A stretch of DNA of 64,000 nucleotides from Aulostomus chinensis (taxonomy: Eukaryota > Chordata > Actinopteri > Syngnathiformes > Aulostomidae), in the NCBI GenBank assembly GCA_037954235.1, contig JBBMOA010000012.1, forward strand, positions 13,617,144-13,681,143, written 5' to 3'. Under the pieces are notes generated by a model that ran no database searches, was not told the DNA's origin, and saw nothing but the letters and a program-made list of their open reading frames with translations. Shown here piece by piece: positions 11,701 through 23,822 of this stretch (its first letter is position 1; the number at the start of each line of letters is the position of its first letter). Made by a program: the position numbers and the translations under genes.

Positions 11701-14700
11701 CTCAGACTCCTTTGATCCCCACATACAGGGACATCCAAGACCAATTGTTAAAGGACAAGAGGGGGAAGAGGTGGAACACACAAAGAAAGAAAAAGAAGAT
11801 GAACGGCATGAACAAAAGGAGGGACTGGAAAATGAAAGGAAGAAAAGACACGACAGGAGGGACAGGAAATAAAAGTGAAAGAATGGCAGGAGAGACTGAA
11901 ACAATTATATGAGAATATGTAGAACACAAATAAGGTAGAAGTTGGGGGAAACCAACGGGCGGGGGGGCAGTAGTGAAGGAATGACAGGAGAAACCAGACC
12001 AGATATATAAAATGACATGAAAAAGGAAAGAGAAAATTGGTAGCGGTCATGCAAAGAGAGAGATCAAGAGAGAAGAGGTGAAGAAAAACAAGAAAAATTG
12101 GCTCGGCTTGGCAAGTTGGCTTCTTTTATTTTACATTTTGATGTACTCTCACACTTGGGTTGGCCAAACGTTTGGTCAAGAACACCACGATCTGTTATTG
12201 TGACGACTCTGAACAGTTTTTATTAAATGATGTTGTCATAGCGAGGCAGCTTATCTTGATATTTCCTAATGCGACACGGAATTGAAACAAGTGGTCAGGG
12301 GTTGAAGGTTCGCCTTGGCGGAGGAATGCACTCTTTTAGTATTTTCCAGTAATTAAGATATATTTATTACTTTTTGACATGTAGTTTTGAGCATTTTAAC
12401 ATTTTAATAACAGAGCCCATTTTAACACGATACTGTTGAAAAAAGGTTGAATTTTTACAGCTCATTTTGATTCTATGGAACAGAAGGAAATCGAGCTGTG
12501 CATAGAAGACACTCCTAGACCCATCCCTTCAGCAGAATTCAACTGACGATCAAAGACATATTTGTACATACAGTATATTCTCCCCAGCACCCGCTCGTCA
12601 CCACGGAAACCCCTCCGCATAAACAACATCAACAATAACCACATTAACAGCAGGAATCCATTATGCTGCAGAGGTGAGATCAAGACGGTGTGTAGAAGTA
12701 CACAGGACAAAAGAGACACCATAAAGCATGATAATCACCCAACACGCAAACAAGAATACTGAATAGAATGAAACGAACGACCAGCACCAAAGCTCATGCA
12801 ATATATTGGTCTTTATCCAGACAGCCCCTTTTAAATGACTTACCTTCTATTGAAAATGGTTATTCACAGTTAGGTCCTCTGACCAGCATTGGTGTCATAG
12901 TAACAAACAGAGGAAAAGAGATGCGTTGGTGTTGTGATTGTAAAAGCTTTACACAGCAAGTGCATCCCAAAGCTACACTGGGCACACCTGCATATAAATG
13001 TGGCCATGACTAAAAAATACTAACCATCAGTTTCATTTTAAAAATTGTTTCAGTTTCAGTTATAAATGTTTTCTCCTTTCGTTTCATTTTTGGAACTGAC
13101 ATTAATAATAATAATAATAATAATGATGATAATAATGATAAAAGTTAAACACTGTACACTGTGACAGAGTCGAACTCTCATATTTATTGTTAAAGTCGAA
13201 TGCTGGTGTAAATTTAATTGACAAGTATTAGAGATTGGGACATTTTACTTCATTCCACTTTCTTTTAAAGATCCACAAATGATGAAAAGATATTTCTCCA
13301 CAACTGACGGTGATGGAGGACAGAAAAGGAGAAGAGCTAAAAAAAAAAATAGCTGTGGATGTACCCTGAATAACCCGGCCCTTAGAGGGCGCTCTTACCA
13401 AAAGTTCTCACCCTGAACCCGAACTTAAACGTTGCAATTTAACCAAATCTGTGTCTGTCTGTCTGAGTATATGTGTATGTTTATCCGTGCGAGATGAGCA
13501 ACACCAACACTGACTTATTAGCACTCATGAAAGCTAACAAGATTGCCTCTCAAAATAAAGGGTATTCATAATCTTAGCCCAGAAGGAGTCCTCTACATCC
13601 ACTGTAGACAGCTGGTCTTTTCCATGTTGTACAGTTGGCCTGACCTTACAAAACCACAAACCCATTTTGGTGCAGGTATTTTGTCCCTCTTATCTCTTCT
13701 GTCATTCTTTTTTAGGCTACTCCCTCTCCAAACAAACTAGTAGACAATGTTTTTTTTGTTTTTTATATCATATTACTTTTTCACCTTATTCAGATTGCTT
13801 ACACCAGGGACCAACTCACAGCACTGGAGCTAGCCAGCTGGCATACTGACTAAAACAACAAACACCCCTCCAGGAATTAGGACACACAGAGGGTGGAGAA
13901 GAGGAATACAGTGACGAGGAAGAGGAGCTGGGCGGCTCCACACAAGCATTAACTGTACTGTATCTTCTATTATTAGAGGCAATGTGAGATTGTTTCATGA
14001 TGAATGAGCTAGTGAGGCATCAGAGGGACTTCTGTGAGAGTTTCACTGAGACGTGGCAATATGAAGATACTCCAGATCCCTTCACTGCTCCCGACGGCGT
14101 CTAGAACACACCAGTGTGGTCAAAATAACCTCTCTGCAACCCGCATTGCAGCAGGGCTGTTAGCAACAGGGCGACATTACACACACATCTCCCCTCAACA
14201 AAACAAACCAGGCGACACATGATCCGTACTCTTATATCAGACTCTACACCCCAAAATGCAAACACACAAGAACGCACAGTTATTTCTGTTTTCTTTATTT
14301 GTTGTTTAGTTTTTCAAATTTAATGAGGGGGCTGCTGGTGGCTTGTGTTCTGAGAAGTTTTAGAACCCAGGCTCTGGCAAATGGAGCAACATACGTGACT
14401 GAATGTGCAGGCTACCGTGGGTTCTCAAACACTAGATATAACTCATTGGTCTGCTGCAGAGTCACAAATGCTAATTATATCCTCATCCACTCAAAAAAGC
14501 CTCAGGAACAAGAAGACTTTGAAAGTCGGAGCATGGGGCGAGAGCTCTCACCATTTTAATACACGTTTTCAACAGCAGAGAAACCTGAACAATAAGACCC
14601 AGTGTGAACAGTTACCACTACAGACGGCCTCATGACAAATTATGTGTAGCACCAGTGTCAGCAGGGAAGGGCACACACTCGACATCAAGAGATCCTGAGA

Positions 14701-17255
14701 GATCTGGGTACAGGACGAGGAACATCATGTTCTTCAGATTCATGTGACTGCAGAAAGGCTTCATTCTCGAGCGAGAATCACGCTTTCTATGGCTAGTAGT
14801 AACGGCAACTTACCCTCCAGCCTTTGGTTCTCCTTCTCCATGCGGAGCAGTAGGATCTGCTGGTGGATTGCATTTTTCCAAAGGGCCCGGTAGTCCTCGC
14901 CGGTTCTCTTAGGCCTCTCTGCAGACAGTAGGTCACCTGTTTGGGGCAGCAGGTGACCCAACACGTCCAGACTCGGATGCAAGGCCCGAGGAGAGAGCGG
15001 CAACAGCTCCCTGGCATCAGAGTGATCTACAATATATCAATAAAAAACAATCATCAAGTGTCTTGTTTAACACCATTTTTCATATTAAGAATACATGAAG
15101 AATTAGCACTTGACTTTCCAGCTCTTTAGTCTTTTTTAAACTTTTGTTTCGGTTGTGCAGCAAATTTGTTTTGTGCCTCAGTCCCAACTCTCTCATTTGA
15201 CTCTTCCAGGACAAGCAGACAGAACTAATGTAGCAATGGTTGCTACCTATTATGAACTAAAATCTTCCAGCTGCTCGAGACAAATCAGGAACCAGCAGGA
15301 CAATTGTCTCTCCTAGGGTACACGGACATCTGAAACTTCATAGCTGTTTATTCCAGTAGCCAAATGACAATGATGATATTATCTGTGTAAAAATAGGTTT
15401 ATGGGACAGGTCACATTTCTTTCTAGACTGATAAACATAAATAAACTATGAATTGGATTTTTTTTCTTCTGGAAATGTACACACTTCATCTCTTGTTTAT
15501 GCACAACAATCAACAGATGGCCAGCAAAGAAGTTTCTCATCAGCCTGATATTGAGTTGTTGTTTTTTTAAAAAGAGCAATATCTGCCAGTACCAAAGACA
15601 TGCAGGTCTCATCGCCCCGCCTCTCGCCCAATGTCAGCTGGGATAGATTATAGCCCCCCTGCCCACGACCCTTCACGGATAAGTGGTATAGAAAATTGAT
15701 GGATGTTTTTTTTTTTACCAGAACTGTTAGAAAAGCCCATTAATCCTCTTTTTGTTGTTATTTACTCAACAGTGGACAACAGATATCAGCTGCTGGACCA
15801 ATACTTGTTTTACAAATATTGGCAAACGGACCGATATTTGTTGATCTTTTTAATGCCGATTATCATGAGGAAACCATGGATATTCGGTACAAACTGATAC
15901 ATATAAAGTGACTAATATCGGCCGATATCCATGAGCTGCCAATATTATCCTGCATCCCTAATTGTCACTTTAAGAGTTGATAATAGTCACATTGACAAAA
16001 TGGGGTACATTGCATTGTGGGATTATCAAAGTATATTATATGGACAGAACTATTCCCTCCACGGATGATATGGGAGATTAATTTGCCAACATTTAAAGAG
16101 GCAGTAGAATACTTCAACAAAGACTTCTTCTCATATAAAATATACAAACTTAATTTGGAATTGATATAAAAAGATTTCTTGAATATGACTGCAAAGTTTG
16201 ATAGTCATAAGCATAAGCACATAAGCAATAGTTTTATCAGTCAAACTCTTACATTGACCTCAAGAAGCACGGAGAGTTGACTTCTTGTTCCTCGCAGTCA
16301 TAATTACAAAAATATGCACGCATATCTGAAATGAATCCAATGCTCCTGCGCTTGTGGATTAGTCACAGCGTATTCACTCTTCACTCGTGATTGTATTGCC
16401 GGACCTGGATGCTGCATGGATGATGGCTTGTTCATGGGCGACGCCACCCTCAGGAAGATCTTCTGTCTCCAGGAGACCCTGCGTGGGGTTGGCGGTAGAC
16501 CTCCGGTCACAGAGTCACTGCTGCAGCCAGACAGGGTCCGTTTCCTGCCTTCCCCATTGCTACAATAAGATAGCAGCGTCAGAGACACCCGATGAAAGAG
16601 TCAGGTGTCTTCTTACACACTTCCTTTCAACACCCGTTCACAACTGCAGGCATGCACACGTCCATTAGTGCTTCTTCACATACTGTAGTCTAACCTCTCA
16701 GACTAACAGAGGAAACTGTATACCAGCCTGTCAGGAAAAGCGGAGTCAGAGTTAATCAGAAAAAGGTGAATCGTAAACATACTGGTAAAAAGCATGTGGC
16801 AGCCACTGAATATCTGATGTTAATGAAGCAGATAGTCACAGGGACACAAATACACATCAGACACAAACACACACAGCCAGGGCAAAAGTCTGTCCGGAGG
16901 GTGTGGGGGGGTGTGGGGCTGTTGTGAGTGAAGAAGACTTGATTAGCAACTGAAAAATATATGCTCGTCTCACTTGTGTTTCATACCCATCAAATTATAG
17001 TCTCCATTACATAGATCTGCAAATCACCAAGAGCTCACGATGCCTCTTAAACCTCTAAAAAGCACTTAAGCGCATTTGACGTGCTTTTCTTTCCTGTTCA
17101 TGTTTTATCATCTTGGCTGTGCTCATCATTATGCCATCAGATTGTGTGTTTGGGAGGATTCTGGGAAATCAACCTCAGTTCCTATAAAAATGACATACAT
17201 ACTACTTCCACAAGGGGCACTGCTTGTCAAAAGAATACATTGGTTGTCATGAGTA

Positions 17256-17288
<33 letters not shown>

Positions 17289-19826
17289 CTACAGTTAGAT
17301 CAATAGCATATTCCTGTGCTAAAGATCAAATAACCCCCCCCCCCCTCCCTTGTGATATCATGACAGAAACAAAAACTCTGTCTTCAAGGGTTAAAATTCT
17401 GAAAATTAAGCAATATTTGATATTTATGATCAGAACTGATAATAATTCACAAAATTAACTCATTGAAAATGCAAAATATTTTATTTAGATATTACAAAGT
17501 GGATTTTTTTGTGTATAGCTTGAATTTGTGGTGTAAGATTTCAAACAAAGCCCTTGTGGTTAAGAGTGAGAGGTGTCGCACCACGCAATCGCCAACTCGG
17601 TAGTGCAGCATAATCAGTACAACAGGAAGCACAAAGTGGTTACTAATGTGCCTAGTCAGCAGCCAGATTTTATTATGATGAATGTGACAATGATATCGTT
17701 TGGCATCTCTTACCTTCTTTTATTAATAGATTTTTCTAGTCACATTGCAGTTTAAATCACCTGAGGACTGACAGCTTTCACGCTCAGGTGGACGACCCGG
17801 CTATGACACGATGATCAGGTGACAGGTCAGTCTATTCCCCTGCAGGTCTAGAAAGGTAATCCAAGTCTTCTAGGTTTGACTAGCAAAAAGCATCTCATTC
17901 TATCAGCAGGTGAAACCGCGAGCTGTGAGAAAAAAAGAGGCATGCCAACCCAATAGTCTTCATCGTGCTAAGCTAACTAGTGCCAGCCTGCATATACAGA
18001 GGTGAAAAGGATATCCATCTTCTTGTCTAGCTCTGGGGAAGGTGGCAAATAAGTGGATTACCCAAAAAGTTGTCTATTAGGTAACTCAATTTGAGCCTTA
18101 GCAGATCTAAAATCTTGATTTTGAAGATACAGAGGGCATCTAATATGCTAATCTTTCTATCTTTCCTCCTAAAACAACATTTTTAAATTATTTTGATTTG
18201 ATTTTTTACACGTAGTATAACAATCGGCTCAAGTTTCAGTTCTGTTTTTTTGTTGTTGTTGTTTTTAACCAAAGAACAAAACCCATTCTGTTTTCACTCT
18301 AATAATTATAGTTATGTAAAACCATGTAAGGTGAAACCGTGATATTTCCTGGGAATGTTTTTGGACCATGATAATTCTCAATTTCGTCATATTATCTTGT
18401 CTTCGCATGAAAGTATTTGTTCTATTTCTTGTTTATACATGTGAGCAACCAGTCAGTCTGTAATATAATGATCAAAATAAAAATGTCTCATTTATCTTAC
18501 TCTCTTTCTCCAGCTCCATCACCCAAACCAAGCCCGGTTCTGTCTGAGGTTTCTTTTTAGAAGAGTTTTTCCTCCTCTAAGCGTTGGTTTCTCGCCATAA
18601 TATTGTAAAATCTTGACCTTACTACATAAAGTACCTTGTTAAACTGAGGTTACATTCGCTGTGTTTTAGTGTTTCATTTTTTTGTTGAAAGGTAAAGTAA
18701 TATTGAGTCCTTATTATCGATTAAATTAAACAATGAGGATCAGCCTCATCCATGACATCATGACATCACGTCTGCTCTGCTGACTCATTCATAATGGATA
18801 TATTAACCTTTACATTCTGCCAGCCACACACCAACAGTTCTGTTCATGTAGTGCTGCCAGACACAAATGCTGCTGAATATCTTTTCTTCTTCGACATTAT
18901 TTTATAATTACTTTTCAAAATAAATATGCAGCTGAACTGATGCGGGCCGCCATGAATCGCACCGGTCAGGAAAGGTGATGGCAGAACAGTTAGAAGGCTG
19001 CAGGTTAAATGTAGCCGTGCATAAGAGCTTCATATCCACATGCAAACGCGACAAGAGAGGGGTGTATCAGCATCCACTTCGACCTCTGAGTGAAACAGGA
19101 AGAAGGTGGGTCTCACTGCAGAGCCGGTTGGAAAAAATAGAAATAGCTGGAGAAAAGTCTTACTAATAAAAGGCTTCTGTGAATAGACAGGAAGAGTGTA
19201 CACAAAAGAGCTGGGTGTTAAAAGGTTTTAACAGCCAACATGTATCCCAGCAAAGAACAGTTCCTCCCTCCAACCCATCTCATCCCATTTGTCAAGACCC
19301 TGATACGTTGTGATCTGAGCAGGGGAAGTTCGGCTGAGAACCCCCTCTCACCTCTTGAGGCTCCCACTGTCTGCCAGGGAGCCCAGTGAGCCCTGGTATA
19401 TGCTTTTCAGGAAAGTGGGAGTGGAGAAGGAGGAGGGGAGGCTGAAGGACTGGCTCTCCGATAAACTGCGTGTTCTCGAGACAGTCACAGGACTGGGTGA
19501 GCCAAACATGAAAACGCCCACAAATCAAAAAAAAAAGGACATGTTACACACAAGAAAGAGCAACTGGTCGGAGCACAGAAAACACAGAAGGATCAACACC
19601 GAGACAGGAAACCTGTGCTGCGATTGTTCAAAGATAGTAGGAGGACTGATCAAAGAGCTGCACACTGATTACTGTGCAACAGAGTTGACAGCTAAATATT
19701 CAGTTCGTATTAAACTGATGAAAAGAAAAGCTAAATTTTATAATTCTCTTAGCAATGTTAGTTTTGGTCCTTCCTACCCCTAAAGTCTCAATTCACTCTG
19801 TACAAAAGTGGGGACTTCACGCTTGG

Positions 19827-19894
<68 letters not shown>

Positions 19895-22800
19895 GTTACC
19901 TGCTTTGCAAGAGTTCGGCATTAACTGACTGTTGTCTACGCAGCAGGGGAACCTGCTTCCCCTGGTGGCCTGTCTGGCCTTCGAAGGAGATGCGTTTCTT
20001 CACTGGTGGATGGCTGAAGGTGTGAGCACGCCGACGGAACTGCATGCCAGCTTCAGGGTCGTCTTCAGGGAAAGCAGGAGGGGAACCTGGAGGGGAGTGA
20101 CCAGGAGATTCTTCATCCTGCTGGAGTGGATGGAATGTTAAGAAGAGTAAGGTGTCTGTGCAGGGGTGACATGAAGTATCTGACCGTACAATTGGTTGAC
20201 AACCAAATCCTCATAACTTATTGAGTAGAGCCATGCAGGTTGCATCCAAGAGGCAAAATTAATCACTCTTCAGAGGTTAAATTAAAAATACAGCTACTAT
20301 TCCATCGGTTATGCACAAGTTTGTTTACTCAAGTTAAAGGTCTGCACTCACCTAACTAATGTACCCCCACAGCAGATCTCATTCCAGCTTCTCCTAACTA
20401 CTCATGTACCTTCTCATGGCCAGATCCCCTCATCCATTGTATTCTAATGGACAATGTCCTGTGACTCACAGCTTCACACGTGATTGGTGGGGAGAACATT
20501 AGAGGTTCCACTCCTCCTGTAAACCTTCCAATCTCCTCTCATAGCGTGTTTTTAGAGACCTCCCCCTCCAAGAGACGTGATATGACAGGGGAAATGCTAC
20601 GAAAGCTGTGCAGCCTTTTATTATGCAGATGTGTGTGAAAAGAAAACCCTTCTGGGTCTAATGGGAGTACTATCACTATCTGTTCACGTGATTCGTCCCT
20701 TGAACTTAACATTTAACACCAGATATCAACGCCAGCTAAATGTTAAGAAAGACTCTAAGATAAAGTCGTGCAGAACCAACGGCTCTGTGTTGTCTTTTCC
20801 TTTGGCAGGACAGCAGAGAGGAAGCCACGACAGGCATGGCTCAGCAAGACTGAACATCCTGACTTGGATTTCCTGCTTGTCAGGACGTCAACATCCTGAC
20901 ACACGCCCCAGAAGGACCCTTCCTTACTTATCAAAGGGTAAACTGCATCTCACTATTGCAGCGAGGATTCGCCAACCTCGATTATCTCAACAACCAATTA
21001 TCATGTCTTGGCATGACCATAGGTAGTACCGCAAGGAAGTGTGGTGCCAACTTGAAATTTGTTAACATGAGTGGAATTTTTTTTTCTTTCTGTAAGGCCA
21101 CATAGTTACTGGATGGCGTGGTGATAGAGTCAGAATTCTGAAATCAAACTCGAGACACAATTTATGGCCGCACCCCCTCAAACAACAAAGCAGCGCACAG
21201 GATGATGGGCGGTGCATCTAATTGGTAATGTCAGTTGTAAGTCAGAGATCAAAGTTTGAGATTCAAGTGAGAGCCCAGAGATAAAAGCGCAAACTAAAAA
21301 ATCAAAGTCAGGGATTAACATCTGAGCCCAGAGATCAAAGACCTCAGAGATGTCTGATGACACCACACAACCCATTGCCCCTAAAACAACCAGCACTGCA
21401 CTTGTACACATAAACACATCATGTAACTTGGATAAAAGGGAGGACATCTATCACAATACTTGCTCTTTATGAGAGAACTACTGCGACTGATTTATTAATT
21501 CTCCAGCAGCAAGTGTTTGTAGATTTAATGAAGAGTAAAACGCAGCTTAAGAAAACCCTACCACATTTGACTTGGATCTTCATGTGGCCACGAATCTGAA
21601 CGCAACGCAGCAGGTAAACAAAATGTCACGTGACAGCTAAAAACGTCACAGGGGTCATACGAGTGTCTATGTCATGTCTGTGTGTGTTTACTACAATCAC
21701 TTCTCTTCCTTTAACTCCACCCTCCAGGAATTTAGAGGGACTCCATCACACTCTCGTTACACATTCTGCACTGCCATGACACAGTGGAACAAAAATGCCA
21801 AATGGTTGGCTGGCAGCTCTGTAAACACACTCCCTGCTCTACTCTTCTGTGTGCCCACGTCACTATGTAGGAATAATGCTGACAGGTCCCCGTGTGAGAG
21901 TTTAGCAGTCTGCATTGACTGAGCTTGATGTTCTTATCACACGCTTTTAAAAAAGCCACTGGGTAAAAATGGATTGAGAATTCCTAGAACCACACTAGAG
22001 GGAAGCTCTGGGAATCGGTGTGTCCCGCCTTCAAGGGCACTCACCCTTTCAAAACTGCTAATGCTTCCCATGCTTCCCAAACGGCCTCGCATCCGGCTGG
22101 CACCCTGGTGACAGAGAGAATACAAAATATGAGATAAGTTCTGTAGAACTGCAAAACTGTCATAGATTATCTCTATAGAAGCAATAGAAACACAAACTAT
22201 AATAAGGGCTTTAAGAAAAAAGCAAAAGTGTATTTCGGATCAAATTTTTTTAAGTTTGCAAAGAGAGTGTTTTCCAGACAATAACAGATGGCAGTAGAGG
22301 TCTCAGATCGTCTGTATCCTTCCACTAAGGAATTATTTTGTTGTCTCACTGCCAGATATGGGTCAATCCAAATCCCCTGGATGATAATGACACACAAACA
22401 GCAACTGATACAGACAGACAGACAGACAAACAGTACAAAGAACAGCGGCAACATTCTGTAGGCAAGTGGGAAAAAAAATGGAACAAAACAGGGATCAACA
22501 TGAGCAAAGCAGTTAAGACAAAATAGCAGGAGAGGATTAAATTCCAAGACAGGAGGAGGAAAAGTGAAAAAAAAAACATTTTCTGCTCAGACCCACCCTC
22601 GCAAAGATGTTCTCCAGAGAGCTGGTGAGGGAGGTGCGAGCTTTATTTTTGAGAATGTCAAGCTTGAAGCGACTGCTGGTGGCTGCGCCGTCTCCTGCTG
22701 CAGAGTTGTTTGCTGCATTCTGTCAAACGACAACAATGAACAGAGAGACAACCATCACAGAAATGTTAAAAAATAAAATCTGACTGTAATAATGCCTCAC

Positions 22801-23784
22801 TGTCAGTCTGAGCAGCCTCCATGCACAGTTGTGCTGCCATACAGTGGAGAGCCACTTGCCTCAGACATTCTTCCTTCATACAAGCAATCAATGGCCTCTC
22901 GCAATAAATCAATTCAAACTCAAACCGTATATTGGTCAGCTACATATAATGCAAGATATTTTATCATGTGTTAGAAACCTGTTGACAAAACAGCTTCATG
23001 TTCAAATTATTGATCAAAATACCACAATAAAAAGTAGAGTCACCAAATAAAGCGGGACCAAAAACCTTTGAATATAATTCAAGCTTTCATAACAATACTG
23101 TCATTTTAAGGAGTTCTATGAGTGGTCCGTGTCTTGTAAATCACCTGAGGGGCCTCTCCGATGTGGAGATGGGTCTTCTGTTTGGTTCCACAAAGCTGTC
23201 TCAGGTGAAGAATCACCAACTCATTCTCCTCTTGGTCTGAACTTGGCTTCAGTCTCTGCAGGCATGAAAAAGACAAGATGGGGAACCATAAATCACTAAC
23301 AAATGTTAATACGCCACTAAAGTTTCTGGAAAATGAAACGGTCTCTCTCTGAGCAGAGCCAACCTTACCTGAACGCGCTCAAAAATCTCGGCCTGCTCAT
23401 TGTCAGTCAGCTGGGAGAGATATTTTTGGATGGCTAGCTTGGCTCTGGGTGGGTAGAGACCTGCAAAAAAAAAAAGAAGAAAAAAAAAAGGAAATTTGGA
23501 TGTTCTTTTATCTGCCTTTAACTCTGATGGCATTATCAGAATAATCAGGAGTCAAGCCTGAGAGAAGTTCATGTCGTGTACCTTCAACTCGCTCACACAG
23601 CTTGTGCAGGTCATGCATGGGGCAAGCTTCACATAGCTGGACCTGGGTCTTGTTGCTTTGTAAGGCTGCTGCTGTGGTGAACGCCTGCTTCAAGGTCAGC
23701 ATCACCTCATCCACCTAACATGCACGTCAAACATGAGGAAAATACAGGCTCGCTCACACACACACGCACACACACACACACACA

Positions 23785-23822
<38 letters not shown>

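Larger units (their letters stand above)
11207..14813 (-). other. tbc1d4 intron 15 (3.6 kb)
   Basis: No exon recognised. It contains a purine-rich stretch (11.75-12.1 kb) that gives spurious overlapping ORFs, a TAA microsatellite near 13.1 kb and CTTTGATC-rich degenerate sequence at 11,590-11,720. Confidence 0.65.
15027..16404 (-). other. tbc1d4 intron 14
   Basis: Holds a 5'-truncated SINE tail (15,610-15,705) followed directly by a repeat with ATATCGGCCGATAT (15,720-15,960). No exon. Confidence 0.6.

Noticed and set aside
11618..12050. Overlapping ORFs on both strands
   Set aside because: They come from a purine-rich, low-complexity stretch inside tbc1d4 intron 15.
16304..16404. Extension of tbc1d4 exon 14 past the donor
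   Set aside because: The frame stays open, but protein homology stops at MQHP and the GTCCGG donor gives the exact phase needed for exon 15.
23755..23819. CRISPR-like array
   Set aside because: It is a simple CA microsatellite in vertebrate DNA, with no spacer-repeat structure.
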